In this document: positions 20,744 to 33,073 of the stretch, one piece after another | Numbering within the stretch: the stretch's first letter is position 1 | Layout: the number at the start of each line of letters is the position of its first letter | Assembly (NCBI GenBank): GCA_002682825.1 | Contig: NOKP01000007.1 | Location: 186,001-250,000 of the forward strand | Source of the DNA: Neonectria sp. B-13 | Lineage: Eukaryota; Ascomycota; Sordariomycetes; Hypocreales; Nectriaceae | Direction: 5' to 3' | DNA length: 64,000 bases | Notes under the pieces: generated by a model | The model's database searches: none | Told to the model about the DNA's origin: nothing | Seen by the model: only the letters and a program-made list of their open reading frames with translations | Made by a program: the position numbers and the translations under genes

Positions 20744-21870
20744 GTTCTATGCTGCTGAAAGGCCGAACAAAGGCAAACAATGTCGATGTCGTCAAAGGAT
20801 GTTACCCGCTGAATAATCTAAACAACCCCTACTTTCACGGGACGGCGACACTGACGGAGATGCAAACTATTTAGCTTCGGAAACAGGATGAGGGCAGCAG
20901 GCTTGGGAAAGGGTGGCTGAGCGAGCCATCAGCCCCAAGTCCCATCCACGATCATTGAATGTTGTTGGCTCGCCGCCTAACAACGGGGCTAACAGGGGCT
21001 GATGGGTAGCAAAAAAGCCTTGTTTTAAATTAGTTGCCAATTTCAGGCCCAGAACCACATGGTTTGCACATGCAAGGGGGCAATCAGACTTACATTTAAT
21101 GTTTGCGCCTATCGATGAAGCGGCCGGGTACCGAAGTTCCCTGCCTTTGGTGGTCGTGTCTGCTCTTTAGCACCAGCCTTGGGCCAGCGGGAGATCTAGT
21201 CGCTGCGGGAATGGCTGGCCACAGCGATCTCAATTGTGAAGCGGTCTTCTTTCAGGTTACTGTTGGCGCCTAATATTCTTACCTCAGCGCTAAGGAGTCA
21301 GGGGTCGGGGGGCTAGGAAGAGAAAAGCTCGGGGTGGTGACCTCTCTTTAGTCCAGCCGCAAATTAAGTATCCGGACGTCCTGCACACAGCCCCGCAAGG
21401 TAATAATAGAAAGAAAAAGGGGAAACACCAGTCGTTGCTTGTGGTCGGGGACTTTAGTGAGTAGTTAGTCTAGGTGGGGACCAACTGCGACGTTTTGAAT
21501 AGATGAGGTCAACGAAGGAATCACCGACTGACTGAATGACGGATTCCAGGGCCTTTTAAATCCCTGGTAGCTTATAACTTCGCGACAATTTGTGGTCGCT
21601 ACCATCTCAGAGCCGTCAGCACCAACCGTACGATTCTTCCTCCTGGTCTCATGACCTAATTAGTGGCGGAGCATCGATTTTGGTCCTTTCTATGCAGCCA
21701 AGACCAGCCCATCTTAATATAGTCATCGGGCGTTGCAAGTAGGCACACTTATAACGCTGCGAGGCACAGTTGTGCTGGAATGTATGTACGTATCCATGTA
21801 TGCATGTTTTTCATCCAGGCAGCCACGCGACTGCGCAACACGATGTAGCCAAAGGTGGTTCTCAATGGGA
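20744..21870. other. S28 upstream region and gene-poor DNA
   Basis: No supported gene. It holds the promoter of the S28 peptidase and AT-richer DNA leading to the NLR relic. Confidence 0.5.
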
Positions 21871-22916
21871 AGCATGGTATATCAACCTCCAGCTGGCAGA
21901 AGAACAATGAAGAATAAGAGAATAATGACAGACCATTTTAGGAAGATTCCTAATCCAAACGATCCAGCACAGCACAACGAGCTCGTGGGCGAGCTTTTGC
22001 TGAAGCTTACTTCATCGCTAGCAATCGTGCAGGCCTTGGTAGACGTGAACGCGAAAAGAAAGTTCATCAAGGAGTATGTCGAACTTTATCGAAAAGAAAA
22101 GAAAAGACCAAGATATGGTACAATTGTCGAGCCGCGGGTTTCATAGCGCCGAAGCCGCGTTTATTACCGCTTATATCATGTCTTTCAGCCAGATCCGTGA
22201 CAACTGAGGCTACCGCGAGACCACTTTCTTTTATCGCATGTTACTTTGAGCCAAAATCCGTACCTCAAGTACTGTTGCCTAGCCTGGGTGAAACAAGTGA
22301 AACGCAGGAAATCGGTACTCCTTGTGAGCGCGACTTCTCTTTGATTCGACGAGTCAAGGGCGAGATGTTCGACATGCACAGTCTATCACATTAACGTCAC
22401 AGGTGTTGGCTGCAGAAGAAGTAAGTGAGAGAGAAATGAGACAGACAGCGGCAACCCATCTCACTGAGATGTTTCCGACTGATGAGTCGGAGAACCCCAA
22501 TATATGGGGACAATACGTTCCCACAAGTCCTTAAAGTTCTGGAAGCGGCAAGCGCCGAAGACGAGGCGAGCGAATTGATATACCGGGTCACCCGATGCTT
22601 GCTTTTGGATGGATGCGGTGGCAAAGCCAGTGGACTGGTCATGCATATGGTTTCGAATGATGGGGGGTGTTACCAAAGAAGCACCTAGGTCGACTAGCAC
22701 CACGGGAAACGCTCCTAGGAGCACGCCAACTCAATGGCTAGACCTAAAAGGCAGACGGACAGCAAGAGCATATGGAGCATTATCTTTATCTCGACTGTTA
22801 TAGCAGAAACTGTTAGAGGGGCATATGAAGTTAACGATCAGATCGAGAAGGTGATCAAGTTGCTAAAGCATGTGGTTGCGATCCAGGGGAAGACGTCGGC
22901 GGAAATAGCACGAACA
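21871..22916 (+). pseudogene. relic of an NB-ARC-TPR type NLR
   Basis: Four pieces in different frames follow the order expected in fungal NB-ARC-TPR receptors. (1) 21927-22120: end of the NB-ARC, with NELVGELLLKLTSSLAIVQA and KEYVELYRKE. (2) 22221-22391: winged-helix part, PLSFIACYFEPKSVPQVLL then FDMHSLSH. (3) 22403-22610: pre-TPR helices, HLTEMFPTDESENPNIWGQY, then in another frame KVLEAASAEDEASELIYRV. (4) 22821-22910: a TPR unit, GAYEVNDQIEKVIKLLKHVV followed by AIQGKT. Stops and frame changes separate the pieces. The 5' half (effector domain and P-loop) is missing, and only weak TPR-like echoes follow to about 23.3 kb. It is therefore truncated and dead. The family match is from memory of the motif set; no complete protein can be made from it as it stands. 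Confidence 0.72.
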
Positions 22917-25079
22917 TAAACGAGATATTTTCCTTTTCAAGATGATTCGGGGCAGATCAATAAATGCAATCGCTATGGACTTGGATATCACAACCCAAGG
23001 CAGCCCGCTGGCTGAGCACGAGCAGCGCAGTTTGCATGGCATATGAAGCGTCTATCCCGCGAGGCTCTGAACATATCCAGTGACGAGACGACAGATAACT
23101 ATTCGCGCAGTCTCGCACCTGGAAATTGGTACGACACAAGCGGCTTATTCAGCGCTATGGCGACTCGACCAAATGCTGCCACTGAATCAATCAAGTGGCC
23201 GCTGTCTTGCAACAAGCTTACCTTAATTGTACCGGCGTCGTGCACACAAACCCTCACTTGGCAGCAAGTCTAGCGAGTCCGATAAGTTCATATGAGCGCT
23301 AAGCTAGCCCTTCCTCTTTTAAAGCTGTCGCATTGGTTAGGATAGAAGTGCCGTTGATAAAATGATACAGTTCTACGGCAAGCTGTAGCATACTGTTTGA
23401 CTTTGCCTGAACTCTTCATATACAATCTGAGTGGTTTCCTGTTTCCCGTTTCAGCTTTAAAGATCTTCAATTAATTTTCGACTTGTACTATGATGTAAGG
23501 GAACCTATGCAGCAAACCCTTAAATCTTGGCAAACAAACTCTAGCCAGTGCCGCCTACTGAAAATAAATTCCGGATAAATTGTCTACGACCTTTTCTTGT
23601 TTCCAGCTTTATGGATCTTATTATTAGTTACATCTTGAGTCTATACTTGTAGCCTAACAGTTTGTATATAAGTTGAAACCAAGACTAACATCATTAACAG
23701 AGTAGTATCACTACGAATCTTTGCTTTCAGCTCCATGTCGACATCTAAGTCCATTTCAAGCCACATAGCAGGTGCACCACTTTTGCTATTCCTTGACTTC
23801 CCCAGTCACGCTGGTCGTTGCTGCTTCTCGGGTGTGCTGAGGATTACCCCTAACTCGATGCGGCTCCATCCTGTTGTGGTTTCTTGGCCACCTACTCTAT
23901 TTTCTACAGTTCACTCCGGGAATAGCCACCCCGATGAACATCGGTTGATCTTGATAGTTCAGTTCGAGAACGTTTTCCTTTGGGTGCTGGATTCTCTGTC
24001 TGCGGCTGTGCTGCTCGCTGTTCATTCGGTGACGACGAGTTCTTGTGCTGCCCCCCATGCGTTTCGTCCGTCCTACGCGTTGCTATTCGAGGGAAAGGAC
24101 CTGTTCATAAGCTTTTCTATGCCTCACCTCAGCATATGCTAGAATATAATAGTGAAAAAAATGGGTTTGATTGCGGAGGCGAATGCTACAAAGTGGTATG
24201 TTTATGTTCAGAAGATTGAGGCCCTGTTTAGAAGTTGCCCCAATGACGCTGTCTTACACGCTAAAGCAGCACGTGATCATTCACAAATCGTTTTCAGTAT
24301 GAGATATCAGACCGATTCTACTACATTACCCCTAAAGGAGCCTAAAAGCCCTGTCATACCACCGATGAGATCTCCGTCGGCGCTGAGGGCAGGCTTGAGA
24401 GATAGCAGCTCAGTGAAGAAGTTATTTACAGTTGCCTTGACTATCCTCAAACTCATAACCTCTAGTGTCGCCCCCTCGTATCCACATGTCTCATAGGGCA
24501 TGGCACTTACTAATCACTCATTGGAACGCATTGTAAACCTTCCATAGTAGTTCATCATACTGCACGTTAGTTGTAAGATCTTGAAGCAGTTGGTCTGTCG
24601 GGTGGATCTCCAGCGAGGCTGATAATCATTTCCCTTATTAACAGACTTGGATCTCATGGCCACTCGCGATCCATGACATGTGGCACATGGCGCTCACAAA
24701 ATCCCAACTTGAATGCTGACTACAGTCAACCCGCCGGGTAGGGCGTGGCGGTCAGTGTAGTATGTAACAGAGCACAAGCGCAGTGCCGCAAGCATATGAG
24801 TGTATCGGAGTTTATAGAGCTTCAATATCGTGCTCATTAATGGGTTGCTCATTAAAATGTCCCTTCAACGAGCCCACGTACTGCATGTAATATGAATTTG
24901 TTTTAAGTGATTCACGTGACGGCGTAGTGGTGAAATCCTCATTGAGAATGACGAATTCAAGCCCGACGTTTCCCGTCCTTTCCGGTACAGCCCAATTTCC
25001 CCTCATCTAATATCTCTTCCATACGTATTCGCAACAGTCCTTGTAGTCTGTTTCCACCTTCTTCTCTTTGAAAGCGATC
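22917..25079. other. gene-poor region between NLR relic and FMO
   Basis: About 2.1 kb without a supported gene. Possible faint TPR echoes of the relic occur near 23100-23290. Open stretches at 23735-24142 (135 codons), 23980-24219 (Cys-rich) and 24152-24496 overlap in different frames with no family match. They could be decayed coding sequence. The last 300 bp should hold the FMO promoter. Confidence 0.4.
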
Positions 25080-26811
25080 ATGAACCACAATAAGAAGATC
25101 AATTCTGTTGCCATTATTGGCGCTGGTGCAGGAGGTAATTTCTTTCGATCTGTTGACTGTATTAGTTACTTATCACACTATTGATACAGGAGCTGTGACT
25201 GCAGCAGCATTCAAGGCTGAGGACTACTTTAAACGAATCAGGGTCTTCGAACGAAGAGAAACGCCTGGAGGAACATGGTAAAGCCACTCATTTACCCAAC
25301 AATCAAGACCAAGGACTCTTTTGCTAATATGAGTCAGGATACACGACCCTGATCCAGGACAAACTGCTCCAATTTCTCCGGGGCGATTGCCGCCAGACCT
25401 AGACAAACCAGTGGAGATCCCAGACACGCTTCCTCAATGGACCGCCCATAGCCAAGCCCAATATTCTCAGACTCCAGTTTACAATAGTCTCACGTAAGAG
25501 CTAGAAGCTGTGTAACAAACAGGTTGCTTACTAACGTCTACAAACAGAACCAATGTTCCGGATATCGCAATGTCTTTCTCTGACGTAGGATTTGCATACG
25601 GACCATTTGTTCCGCATTACATTCCTCGTCAGTACATTGAGAATTATTTCTCCCATCACAAGACAGACGCGTTTCTGTCTTTGAACACCACCGTAGAAGA
25701 TGTTTCACGAATACCGCCTTCGTCTGATAACGAATCCGAGCGGTGGAAACTCACCTTGCGGAGGTACGACTCTTCACGACAGGCCGACTTCTGGTGGGAA
25801 GAGGAATTTGATGCTGTGATCCTGGCCAATGGGCATTATTCGGTCCCTTGGGTAAGTCTTGCATTGTTCCATTCTAGTCCCAGCATGTATAACTGGATTT
25901 ATTAATGGATCCAGATACCCCATGTCGATGGCTTGGAGGCCTATATGGAAAAGTTCCCTGGTCGTGTAGTGCATTCCAAGTACTATCGTTCGCCTTCATC
26001 TTATGCCGACAAGAAAGTTGTTATAATCGGTAATTCCGCTTCAGGACACGATATCACGACGGAATTGATATCGGTTGCCCATCTCCCCGTGTTTCAATCA
26101 AGAAGATCGCGTTCAAGATGGGACGGCGAGAAGCCTCCAAATGGAGTGGAGTGGAAGCCCCGCATCAAAAATTACAGGCTGGATGGGAGGATTGAGTTTG
26201 ACGACGACACCTACCTAGATGATGTCGATACGGTCATCTACTGCACTGGATACAAAATCTCCTTTCCTTTCTGGAACACCAAAGCCAACGGTCGACCACT
26301 GTGGGATTACGAGTCCAACAAGCTAATCAAAGGTTACTGGCACACCTTTTTCCAAGACTTTTCGACAATAGCACTCGTTGGACTGCCGCGTGTGTTGACA
26401 TTCAGAAGTTTCGAATATCAAGCTATCGCGCTTGCACGCCTGTTTTCTGGGAGAAATGCCCTCCCACTTCCGCCTCTCGAGGAGCAACAAAGGTGGGAAA
26501 AGCAGAGAGAGGAGGAGTGCATCAGGGAGGGAAAGAAGTTTCACGACATCAACTGGGAGACGGGAGAGACGATGACGTGGTTGGACGGTTTCTTCAATAT
26601 CGCAGGGTTAGGAACGTTGACTGGCGAAGGAAGGATACCACCCGCGCTAGGCAAAGATTTGATTTGGGCCGTTGAACACTTGAGAAAGTATCCGGAGCCA
26701 GGAAAGGAGAAGGATGGGGTGGAAGCTGAGATGGAGGAAACAGAAGGCATATGTAATGGCGACTGGGTGCTGGTTGACCAACCGATCCCAGACCTGCTTG
26801 CATTCATCTAG
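25080..26811 (+). CDS. flavin-containing monooxygenase
   Basis: Predicted FAD- and NADPH-dependent monooxygenase of 499 residues. Five exons: 25080-25134, 25190-25277, 25338-25493, 25548-25851 and 25915-26811; GT-AG introns of 54-63 nt; the sum is divisible by three. The N-terminal FAD Rossmann motif is AIIGAGAGGA. The FMO signature region reads YMEKFPGRVVHSKYYRSP, and the NADPH Rossmann motif VVIIGNSASGHDIT follows. YCTGYKISFPF matches the late FMO motif (TGY). A C-terminal segment rich in charged residues replaces the membrane tail of animal FMOs. Substrates of fungal members are diverse (N- or S-oxidation, some in secondary metabolism); no biosynthetic core enzyme is nearby, so the role is open. 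A hairpin lies about 100 bp downstream. Confidence 0.9.
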
Positions 26812-29800
26812 ATACTTTGGCGATGGGGTCCGCATGCTCTTAGAAGGACCAACCGCACTTTAGTCTAATGAGAAGTGGCTCAACTGATTTGATGATTTCG
26901 AATTATTGCGCGATCGACCGTACCATGCCTTGGTACGGTCTCTGGCTGGGGGATTTGTCAGGATATCTCAAGAAGTCCCTATACAAGGGAACCTAACATG
27001 TTGCAATCACTGTACTACAAACGATTAGGTCTGGAGTTCAGTCGTAACCAGGGGCGCCCGCAAGACGATTGTTTCGTTATTATTCTGCAAATTAGAGCCT
27101 AGCTGCCTTCAGGCCGAGGTCGATGTGGCCTATGATTGATGTTGTGCAAATAACCTCTGATTTATTTGTAAATTGCAATAATTCCTTCATACGTGTAGTT
27201 CAGTTCCTTTTTACCCTCGAGCACTCGTTACGCCATCCAGCAAGACTGTTTTTGTCTTTATTATAGTCAAGTTGAGTTGTCGTATTCGAATTGTAAGCCC
27301 AGATCCGAACCCTGGGAAAATCGCAGCTACTGTTTTGCACCTAAGTGGAAAGGCTGGGATTGCCTCGAGAGGGGGTGTATTTATTGGAAAATGCCGTCAT
27401 TGGTCACTGGAGGGCCATAACTTGCCCGACTTGGGGTTGATCGAGAGAAAACTGATCTGTCAGCGCAATCTCAAACGAAGACCACCTTTCCTTTAGCTGC
27501 TTTCATGACAGCAGTTGCCGCAGCCTGTAAGTCAGGTTTAAACAGACATCAGTGTATCTGCACTGATGTGTGCTGTGAATGTGGCGAAGGATGATTCGTC
27601 CTGTTCTTCAACAACTCCAAACAGATGGAGGGCTGACTAGAGGCGGGTCGGAACGACGCTGCTTGAGTGCGTGCGTAATCAAGGCTTCCCATTGAAACCG
27701 TCGCCTGAAGCGCACACGTCCGTCCGCGTGAGGGAATGCAACCCCGGAGCTTTGTCCGCTACAGCTGGGATAGACCCTGCTTGGAAAAGTGACCAAAGTG
27801 ACCGGTAAAGGCACAATGTGACAAATCACACACAGGTCAAATGGCATGAAGAAATGAGTGACTGAAGCACGCAGTCGCGCACGCCGACGACGAGCTGCGT
27901 ACGCGCGAAGCCCCCTTGGCTATTGTCCTATCAGAACTAGAAGAGAAGGCAGTGCTGTCGCCAACCGTTTCAGTCACCTGCATGAGATCATCTCCGAATA
28001 GCCTAGCTCGGAACGGACGCACGTCAGAGGCTATTGACAGTTATTATCGCAACGGTGCCGAAATCATCGGACCTCCGCTGCCGTAGCCTCAAGTGAGACA
28101 CGGCCGGGAGACGCTTCCGGGAGACACTTCCGCGCAATTCGTTGTCTTTAATCTTCGACAGCGTCCCACATGCATCTCTAGCTGCCTCGTTGCACTAGCC
28201 AGGTCGTTAGTTTTAGTCTGGTGAACGTGAACATCTCCGATTTACTGCGGGGAGTGTGCTCTCGCGCCATACCCCTGGTCCAAGAACTGGCCCCCCCCCC
28301 CCATCACCCTCTAATCGCATCAATAGAGTGTCTTCACAGGAAGAAGTCCGACAAGTATGTCAAAGACGTAGCCAAGAATTCGCTTCACGAGAGTTCCAAT
28401 AGCAGGTTCGGAGCTCCGGAACTTTGGGACGCGACGAAATTAAGTGCTACTACACCCCGCCACACACACACACAACCACAGCGGCCGTGTGCATTGACAC
28501 TACAGTGCAGCATGACTCTCATGTTGCAGATGGGAATCTGGCCTTTGTATTTCGTAGACATATTAACCAAAGAGAGATCTCGGCGCTCGCTGGCCTTGCC
28601 ATCTCTGGTGAGCCTCCAGCCATAGATGGTCACATGCTCACTGTCTCACAACCCGGCCTCGGTCGCACGTTTTGACGAGGCTCTCTACCTGCACGGGCTG
28701 GAAAAACAGCCTGAATCACACACCCCTTGCCTTTGCACGAAGGAGTGAGCGCCACTCACACTTGTCTGTGAATTGTAACGAGGTGGGGGCGGTGAAGTCG
28801 GCAGGATCATATCATCCAGGTGAATCAGCATAGACGAGTGCGCCACTCGACCAAAGAAGTTTGGAAAAGCAGGGAAACCTGAGGTATCTGCCCTAGATCG
28901 CCTCGTGATTCGCTGATTCAAGGGGTTACTCTGCAAAGTCTGTCTTGGACCATGTCTGCATACGTCGCTGAGGAGGCGTCGCAAAATTTCGCGATTCGCA
29001 CGCTGGGTTCACGTCCCCTACCAATGGCGTGCCCCGGAAGTCAGGTATGGGCTAAGGCAGTAGCCTACGAGTATTTGACATCGAGAATATCTCTTGCAAA
29101 CCCGGTACATTGTAAATTGCTTAATTGTCGTGATCTGGACCCTCTTCGCTCGGCATTCGTCGAACCGCAGCGAAGTTGTGACGATTAAATCGTGCAGCGA
29201 CAGGCTGAACACAAGCGTGGCTGTAAGGAAATACTCAGTAACGGAACCTCGTAGATACAGCCAGACTACAGGCGAGGTGACGAAGATTGGAGGGGTATGG
29301 AGTTTCCGTTGGGCTGCAGTCATGAATGGAAATGTGAGACGCACGAGCACCAACGTCGATGATCTCGAGGCACCATCATCCTGACACACCCTGAAATAGA
29401 CGTCTATGTAAGACAAAGGGATGAGAACCTGGTCTCTGGAGGGTCTGATAGCGGTAGTAAGAGTTTTCCTTGTAGCCATGCGCGGTGCTGGCATTTGATC
29501 CGATCTGCTCTAGCATCCAATGGGTCGACATGCCCTCGCAGCCACGTGAAACACAGTATTTGTATCGTCCCGGGCCGAGATGGCTTGTGGGGAGGTATGA
29601 CAACCTCCTATATCACCCAGATCTACTGTCCGCCCATTGTATCCTCCCGGCTGAAGCTTTAGTCACTGGTGAACCACGGAATCAGGATTCAGTTGCCCTC
29701 CGAGACACCTCGGGCTGACATTTGCATCGCGTATCTCGGATCTGTACGAAGTACTTTGTACCGTCTCAGCCTATTTGACTGGCTTAGGTCATGGTCGTAC

Positions 29801-30342
29801 TCCCCAACACGCTGTCCCAACAGCGCGCAGCCGGTCCTGCATCGAACGGACAAACACTATTTCCCCCCAACCCCAAATCTTGTGACAAGTCATCTTTCGC
29901 TTTCGTTGGCCCAATGTCACCAACGGCTTGGATTCCGTCTCCTCTCCTCTCCTCTTCCTTCAACTTGCTTCTTTCGCTTGTCTTCCAAGCCAAGCTAATG
30001 TGGCTGGCGAGATGGTACAGCAATGTCGAGCGGGCTGGTGCATATGTGCCCTCCCTTGTTCTCTCTCTCGCTCGAATCGCTCTCGATAGGACGACGATAC
30101 TTTTGTCAAGTCTCCTGTCTTCTTGACAGTCGTCGATGGAGGTTCCTATCAGCTCCTGTGTCTATATATACCCGTCAGCTTGTGGAGCACGTCAACACGG
30201 CATCACAAACTACCCCCATCCATCATTTTCAGCTAGGACGCACGACGACCTGACTTCGTTAAATTTAGGCTCTAGCTGATGATAATCGTCGAAACGAGGC
30301 TCCCAATCAATCAGCAGCGATCATACCACCTCTCATCCCGCA
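26812..30342. other. long gene-poor region
   Basis: About 3.5 kb with no gene I can support on either strand. It contains a perfect 9-bp hairpin at 26916-26940, a C-homopolymer near 28291 and a short CA-rich run near 28462. A promoter-like TATATATA at about 30163 precedes the uncertain gene model at 30343. A short motif near 27267 (GTCAAGTTGAGTTGTC) resembles one near position 39. Confidence 0.45.
26916..26940. repeat. perfect inverted repeat (9-bp stem, 7-nt loop)
   Basis: GACCGTACC, loop ATGCCTT, GGTACGGTC. It begins 105 bp after the FMO stop codon, so it may fall in the FMO 3'UTR or be a miniature-element terminus. Seen directly; function unknown. Confidence 0.6.
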
Positions 30343-31181
30343 ATGGCTACGTCTTCGACCCAGGTTGAACACAGCGACGTGTCGTCGTTAAGATTGAGGC
30401 AAGTATACTTCCTACCCCTTCTCTCTTCCCGTTCATCCCTTTTCCAACGTTCTTGCGTCCTCCCAACACAATTGTCTACATTTCCTCGCTGTATGAGTCA
30501 ATTAAAACCCGGTGTTGACGAAAGGACTCGCATAGCAACGAACTCCTGTTTTTTGACAGCCCGATCGATTTTCTCTCGAGGACCGCCTCGATCCCGATGA
30601 TGCTCTATTTACGTTCTACCGAAGACCCCATCAACGCTGCCTTATGCGATCATCGTCGAACCGCCGCAGTTATATCTATCTACCAGGTGCGATTTTACAA
30701 CACGCTTCTGCGCTTGTACAGCGAGAATTTGGACAGTTGCTCGACCAATTTCATTGGGATTGGCTCACAATTTGTCGATGCTTAGCCGGCGAGTTGACCA
30801 TTCCGTCCACAGCCGCGGAGATCTCCACCGAACACCTTTCGATCGAATCTCGACTCTGCTTCATTAAGCCCGACTGACTGCGAAACAAACATACCGGGAT
30901 CCTCATTGTCACTCAAGTCTATACCATTGCTAGAACCTGACGGTAGTCCGCCGCGATGGGGATGTCGGCCTTTCATCCGACAGGTGGTGATACACGGGGA
31001 AGTTGCCAGCTGGTTTATGTTTACTACGCATTATCAAGTAGCTTGGACGAATTGGCTTGCCCAGTTCTCAACTCCCTTCCAAATGATTGGTGGCCAATTG
31101 TAGGAACGTTTGACTGGTGGACTATAGCCCACATTATGATCGTCCAAGGGCGAAGAAGCCCAAGCAGGCTTGACCCTTGAA
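30343..31181 (+). CDS. uncertain multi-exon gene or decayed gene, product unknown
   Basis: A TATA-like box at about 30163 and a plausible leader precede ATG 30343. Exon 1 (30343-30402, 20 codons) can be spliced at GTATAC to an acceptor at 30559. This opens a frame reading PDRFSLEDRLDPDDALFTFY and running to a stop at about 30877. A further open stretch in the same frame at 30956-31181 (for example LVYVYYALSSSLDELA, then NDWWPIVG) looks protein-like, but I cannot find a clean intron joining it. No domain recognised. It could be a real gene with a mis-drawn 3' half, or a pseudogene. Confidence 0.3.
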
Positions 31182-31730
31182 GCTGAGCGTCCAACAACCG
31201 CGATGAGTTTCCACTTGAAAGCATCATCACCTTTTGCGAGACAGTTTTGCAAGCGCAACTTACGACAACGGCTTGTACAGTACGCTCGCTTTAGGGAACC
31301 GCTTATAGGGATATGGTCGTTGGGCTTTACTACCTTGTTGAGTCACATTGATCTTTCTCGTTTGCCATAGTTCATGAAGCCGCACAATTCCTCATTAATT
31401 AGAATAATTAACCGTTGAACCTGTAACAACTCCAACCGAAATGGCTGACTACGATTGTGCCTTGCCTTCTGTTCCATCCCCCATCATCATATGACACCTT
31501 TCCTGTTACGATTAATTGTGGAGCCTGGAGCCTGGAGCCTGTTGTCAATGACAACGGTTCACGCTTCGATTCAGCATGCTACATGATCAGTAACTTCTCC
31601 ATTACACGCCGGAACTCCCTTTCTCTCAGCCAAATCTCAGGCCCTCTACAATGGCGAATTTGTAATCGGTATTGGGCATAATTCGGCCGCAATCAGATCT
31701 ACAACTCGGCTCGTTCAGTAGTTTCTGACG
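31182..31730. other. short intergenic stretch
   Basis: About 550 bp, AT-richer, no gene seen. It contains a local triplication GAGCCTGGAGCCTGGAGCCTG near 31521 and should include the promoter of the gene at 31731. Confidence 0.4.
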
Positions 31731-32816
31731 ATGGTGCGCAAGAAGCGTGCAGTTGGCAAATCCCTTGGCGGCAAGGCGCCAATGCATCGTAAAGCCCCCA
31801 ACCATGTTTATTTCGAAGATCATGCCGGCCGCACTTATACCGTCGTCAATGACAACCGAGGAATCATCCAAGGGATTGACAAACTTGGAATCCAACTCTA
31901 CTGCCTCGGCAGCCCCCGTCCCTCGACCGAGGCGCTGGGGAGCAGCTTTCTTAGCTCCTCTGCCATCATCAGCATGGGCAATCGGGGGAATCGGTGGCCG
32001 CGCGTTGACGTTTACTCCAACTTCAGCACGATAGAAGAATGTGTCGAACACCACCGTCACGAGAAGGCATTCCGAAAACAAGCCGTCCAGGATATGAGGC
32101 AAAAGGCCGTGGCGGGACTCTCAGAGGAAGATGCCCACGAAAAGCTGATAAGCGAAGTACGAGGAAGGGAACCCTTTCCGCACATCGTACCAACCTGGTG
32201 CCCCTCTGCAAAGTTCTGTCGCTATTACCATACGGGGGACCGCTATCGGAGTTGGATTCTCGTCATGCCCGAGGAATGTCTTTCTTGGGAGGATGTTATC
32301 GAAAAGGGGCTACTTCAAGTCCAATTTGATCTTGACATCCCACCCGCCTTGGAGACCGAAACGTTCGACGATGATGTTGATGAGGACACCAATTTGGAAA
32401 ACGACAAGTACGGCTGGGTTCACGTGGACAGGTCTGGCCTCGAAAAGTGTGAGCCGGTTCAACGCAGACTCCTTTGTTGTCGTGAGCAACCCCGTAGTTT
32501 CTCCGTCAACCTTGGGGAGGTATATGATCGTGATCGCATCAACGAGCTTATGTCTGGATGGAGTACTCCAGGGCATGAAGGTACACTATACGATGCTTGG
32601 GACAAAGCTGCACTCGGCCTTTGGGATTGTACGTATCGACGACCCTCTTGTGATGGTTGCGACGAGGGTAAACCGCACGACTCATGTGAAGTTGAGTTAG
32701 ACGAGCATTATTTTGACGAGGATGGACAATGCGTCGCTTGCCGGAGGGTGACGGACTATCGACGTCGAAGTAAGAGGATAGCGGCCAGGGGCCAGAAACG
32801 AGCTCACGAGACATGA
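31731..32816 (+). CDS. hypothetical protein with basic ends and Cys-rich C-terminus
   Basis: Intronless, 361 residues; I do not recognise the family. It starts MVRKKRAVGKSLGGKAPMHRK (basic, NLS-like) and ends RRRSKRIAARGQKRAHET (again NLS-like), so nuclear location is likely. The middle is acidic (residues about 210-230). The C-terminal 60 residues contain CDGC, a lone Cys and CVAC (Cys-x2-Cys pairs), compatible with a small metal-binding knuckle. Another cluster, WCPSAKFCRYYHTGDRY, is in the middle. There is no signal peptide or TM segment. Composition and the long clean frame argue it is real. It is convergent with the unknown gene at 33074. Confidence 0.7.
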   Translation: MVRKKRAVGKSLGGKAPMHRKAPNHVYFEDHAGRTYTVVNDNRGIIQGIDKLGIQLYCLGSPRPSTEALGSSFLSSSAIISMGNRGNRWPRVDVYSNFSTIEECVEHHRHEKAFRKQAVQDMRQKAVAGLSEEDAHEKLISEVRGREPFPHIVPTWCPSAKFCRYYHTGDRYRSWILVMPEECLSWEDVIEKGLLQVQFDLDIPPALETETFDDDVDEDTNLENDKYGWVHVDRSGLEKCEPVQRRLLCCREQPRSFSVNLGEVYDRDRINELMSGWSTPGHEGTLYDAWDKAALGLWDCTYRRPSCDGCDEGKPHDSCEVELDEHYFDEDGQCVACRRVTDYRRRSKRIAARGQKRAHET

Positions 32817-33073
32817 TGGAACTCGGTTGGCCTACGATGCTTCCATGTCTTCTAACAAGCATCAGTAAAACTTGGGCCCTTACGAATATTGTGACATGAT
32901 TTTCTTCTAGACTTAGAACCGCGAGGATCTTGTTCGTCAAATGTCTTGGTATGGGATGCGTTTACAACGTAATCAACTCGTTGAAAGCACCACCATTTCT
33001 GCTCAGGTAAAGTAGCATAATGAAACGATCAAAATCCAGCTATATCGGCACCGACCCTCCTCTCGCCGGCTCT

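Noticed and set aside
23735..24496. Three overlapping open frames (one Cys-rich) as a small secreted protein gene
   Set aside because: No signal peptide, implausible composition in the longest frame and no splice model joining them; left as possible decayed sequence.
27200..27330. Possible LTR end with primer-binding-site-like sequence
   Set aside because: No second LTR, no TG...CA boundaries and no gag/pol-like frames nearby.
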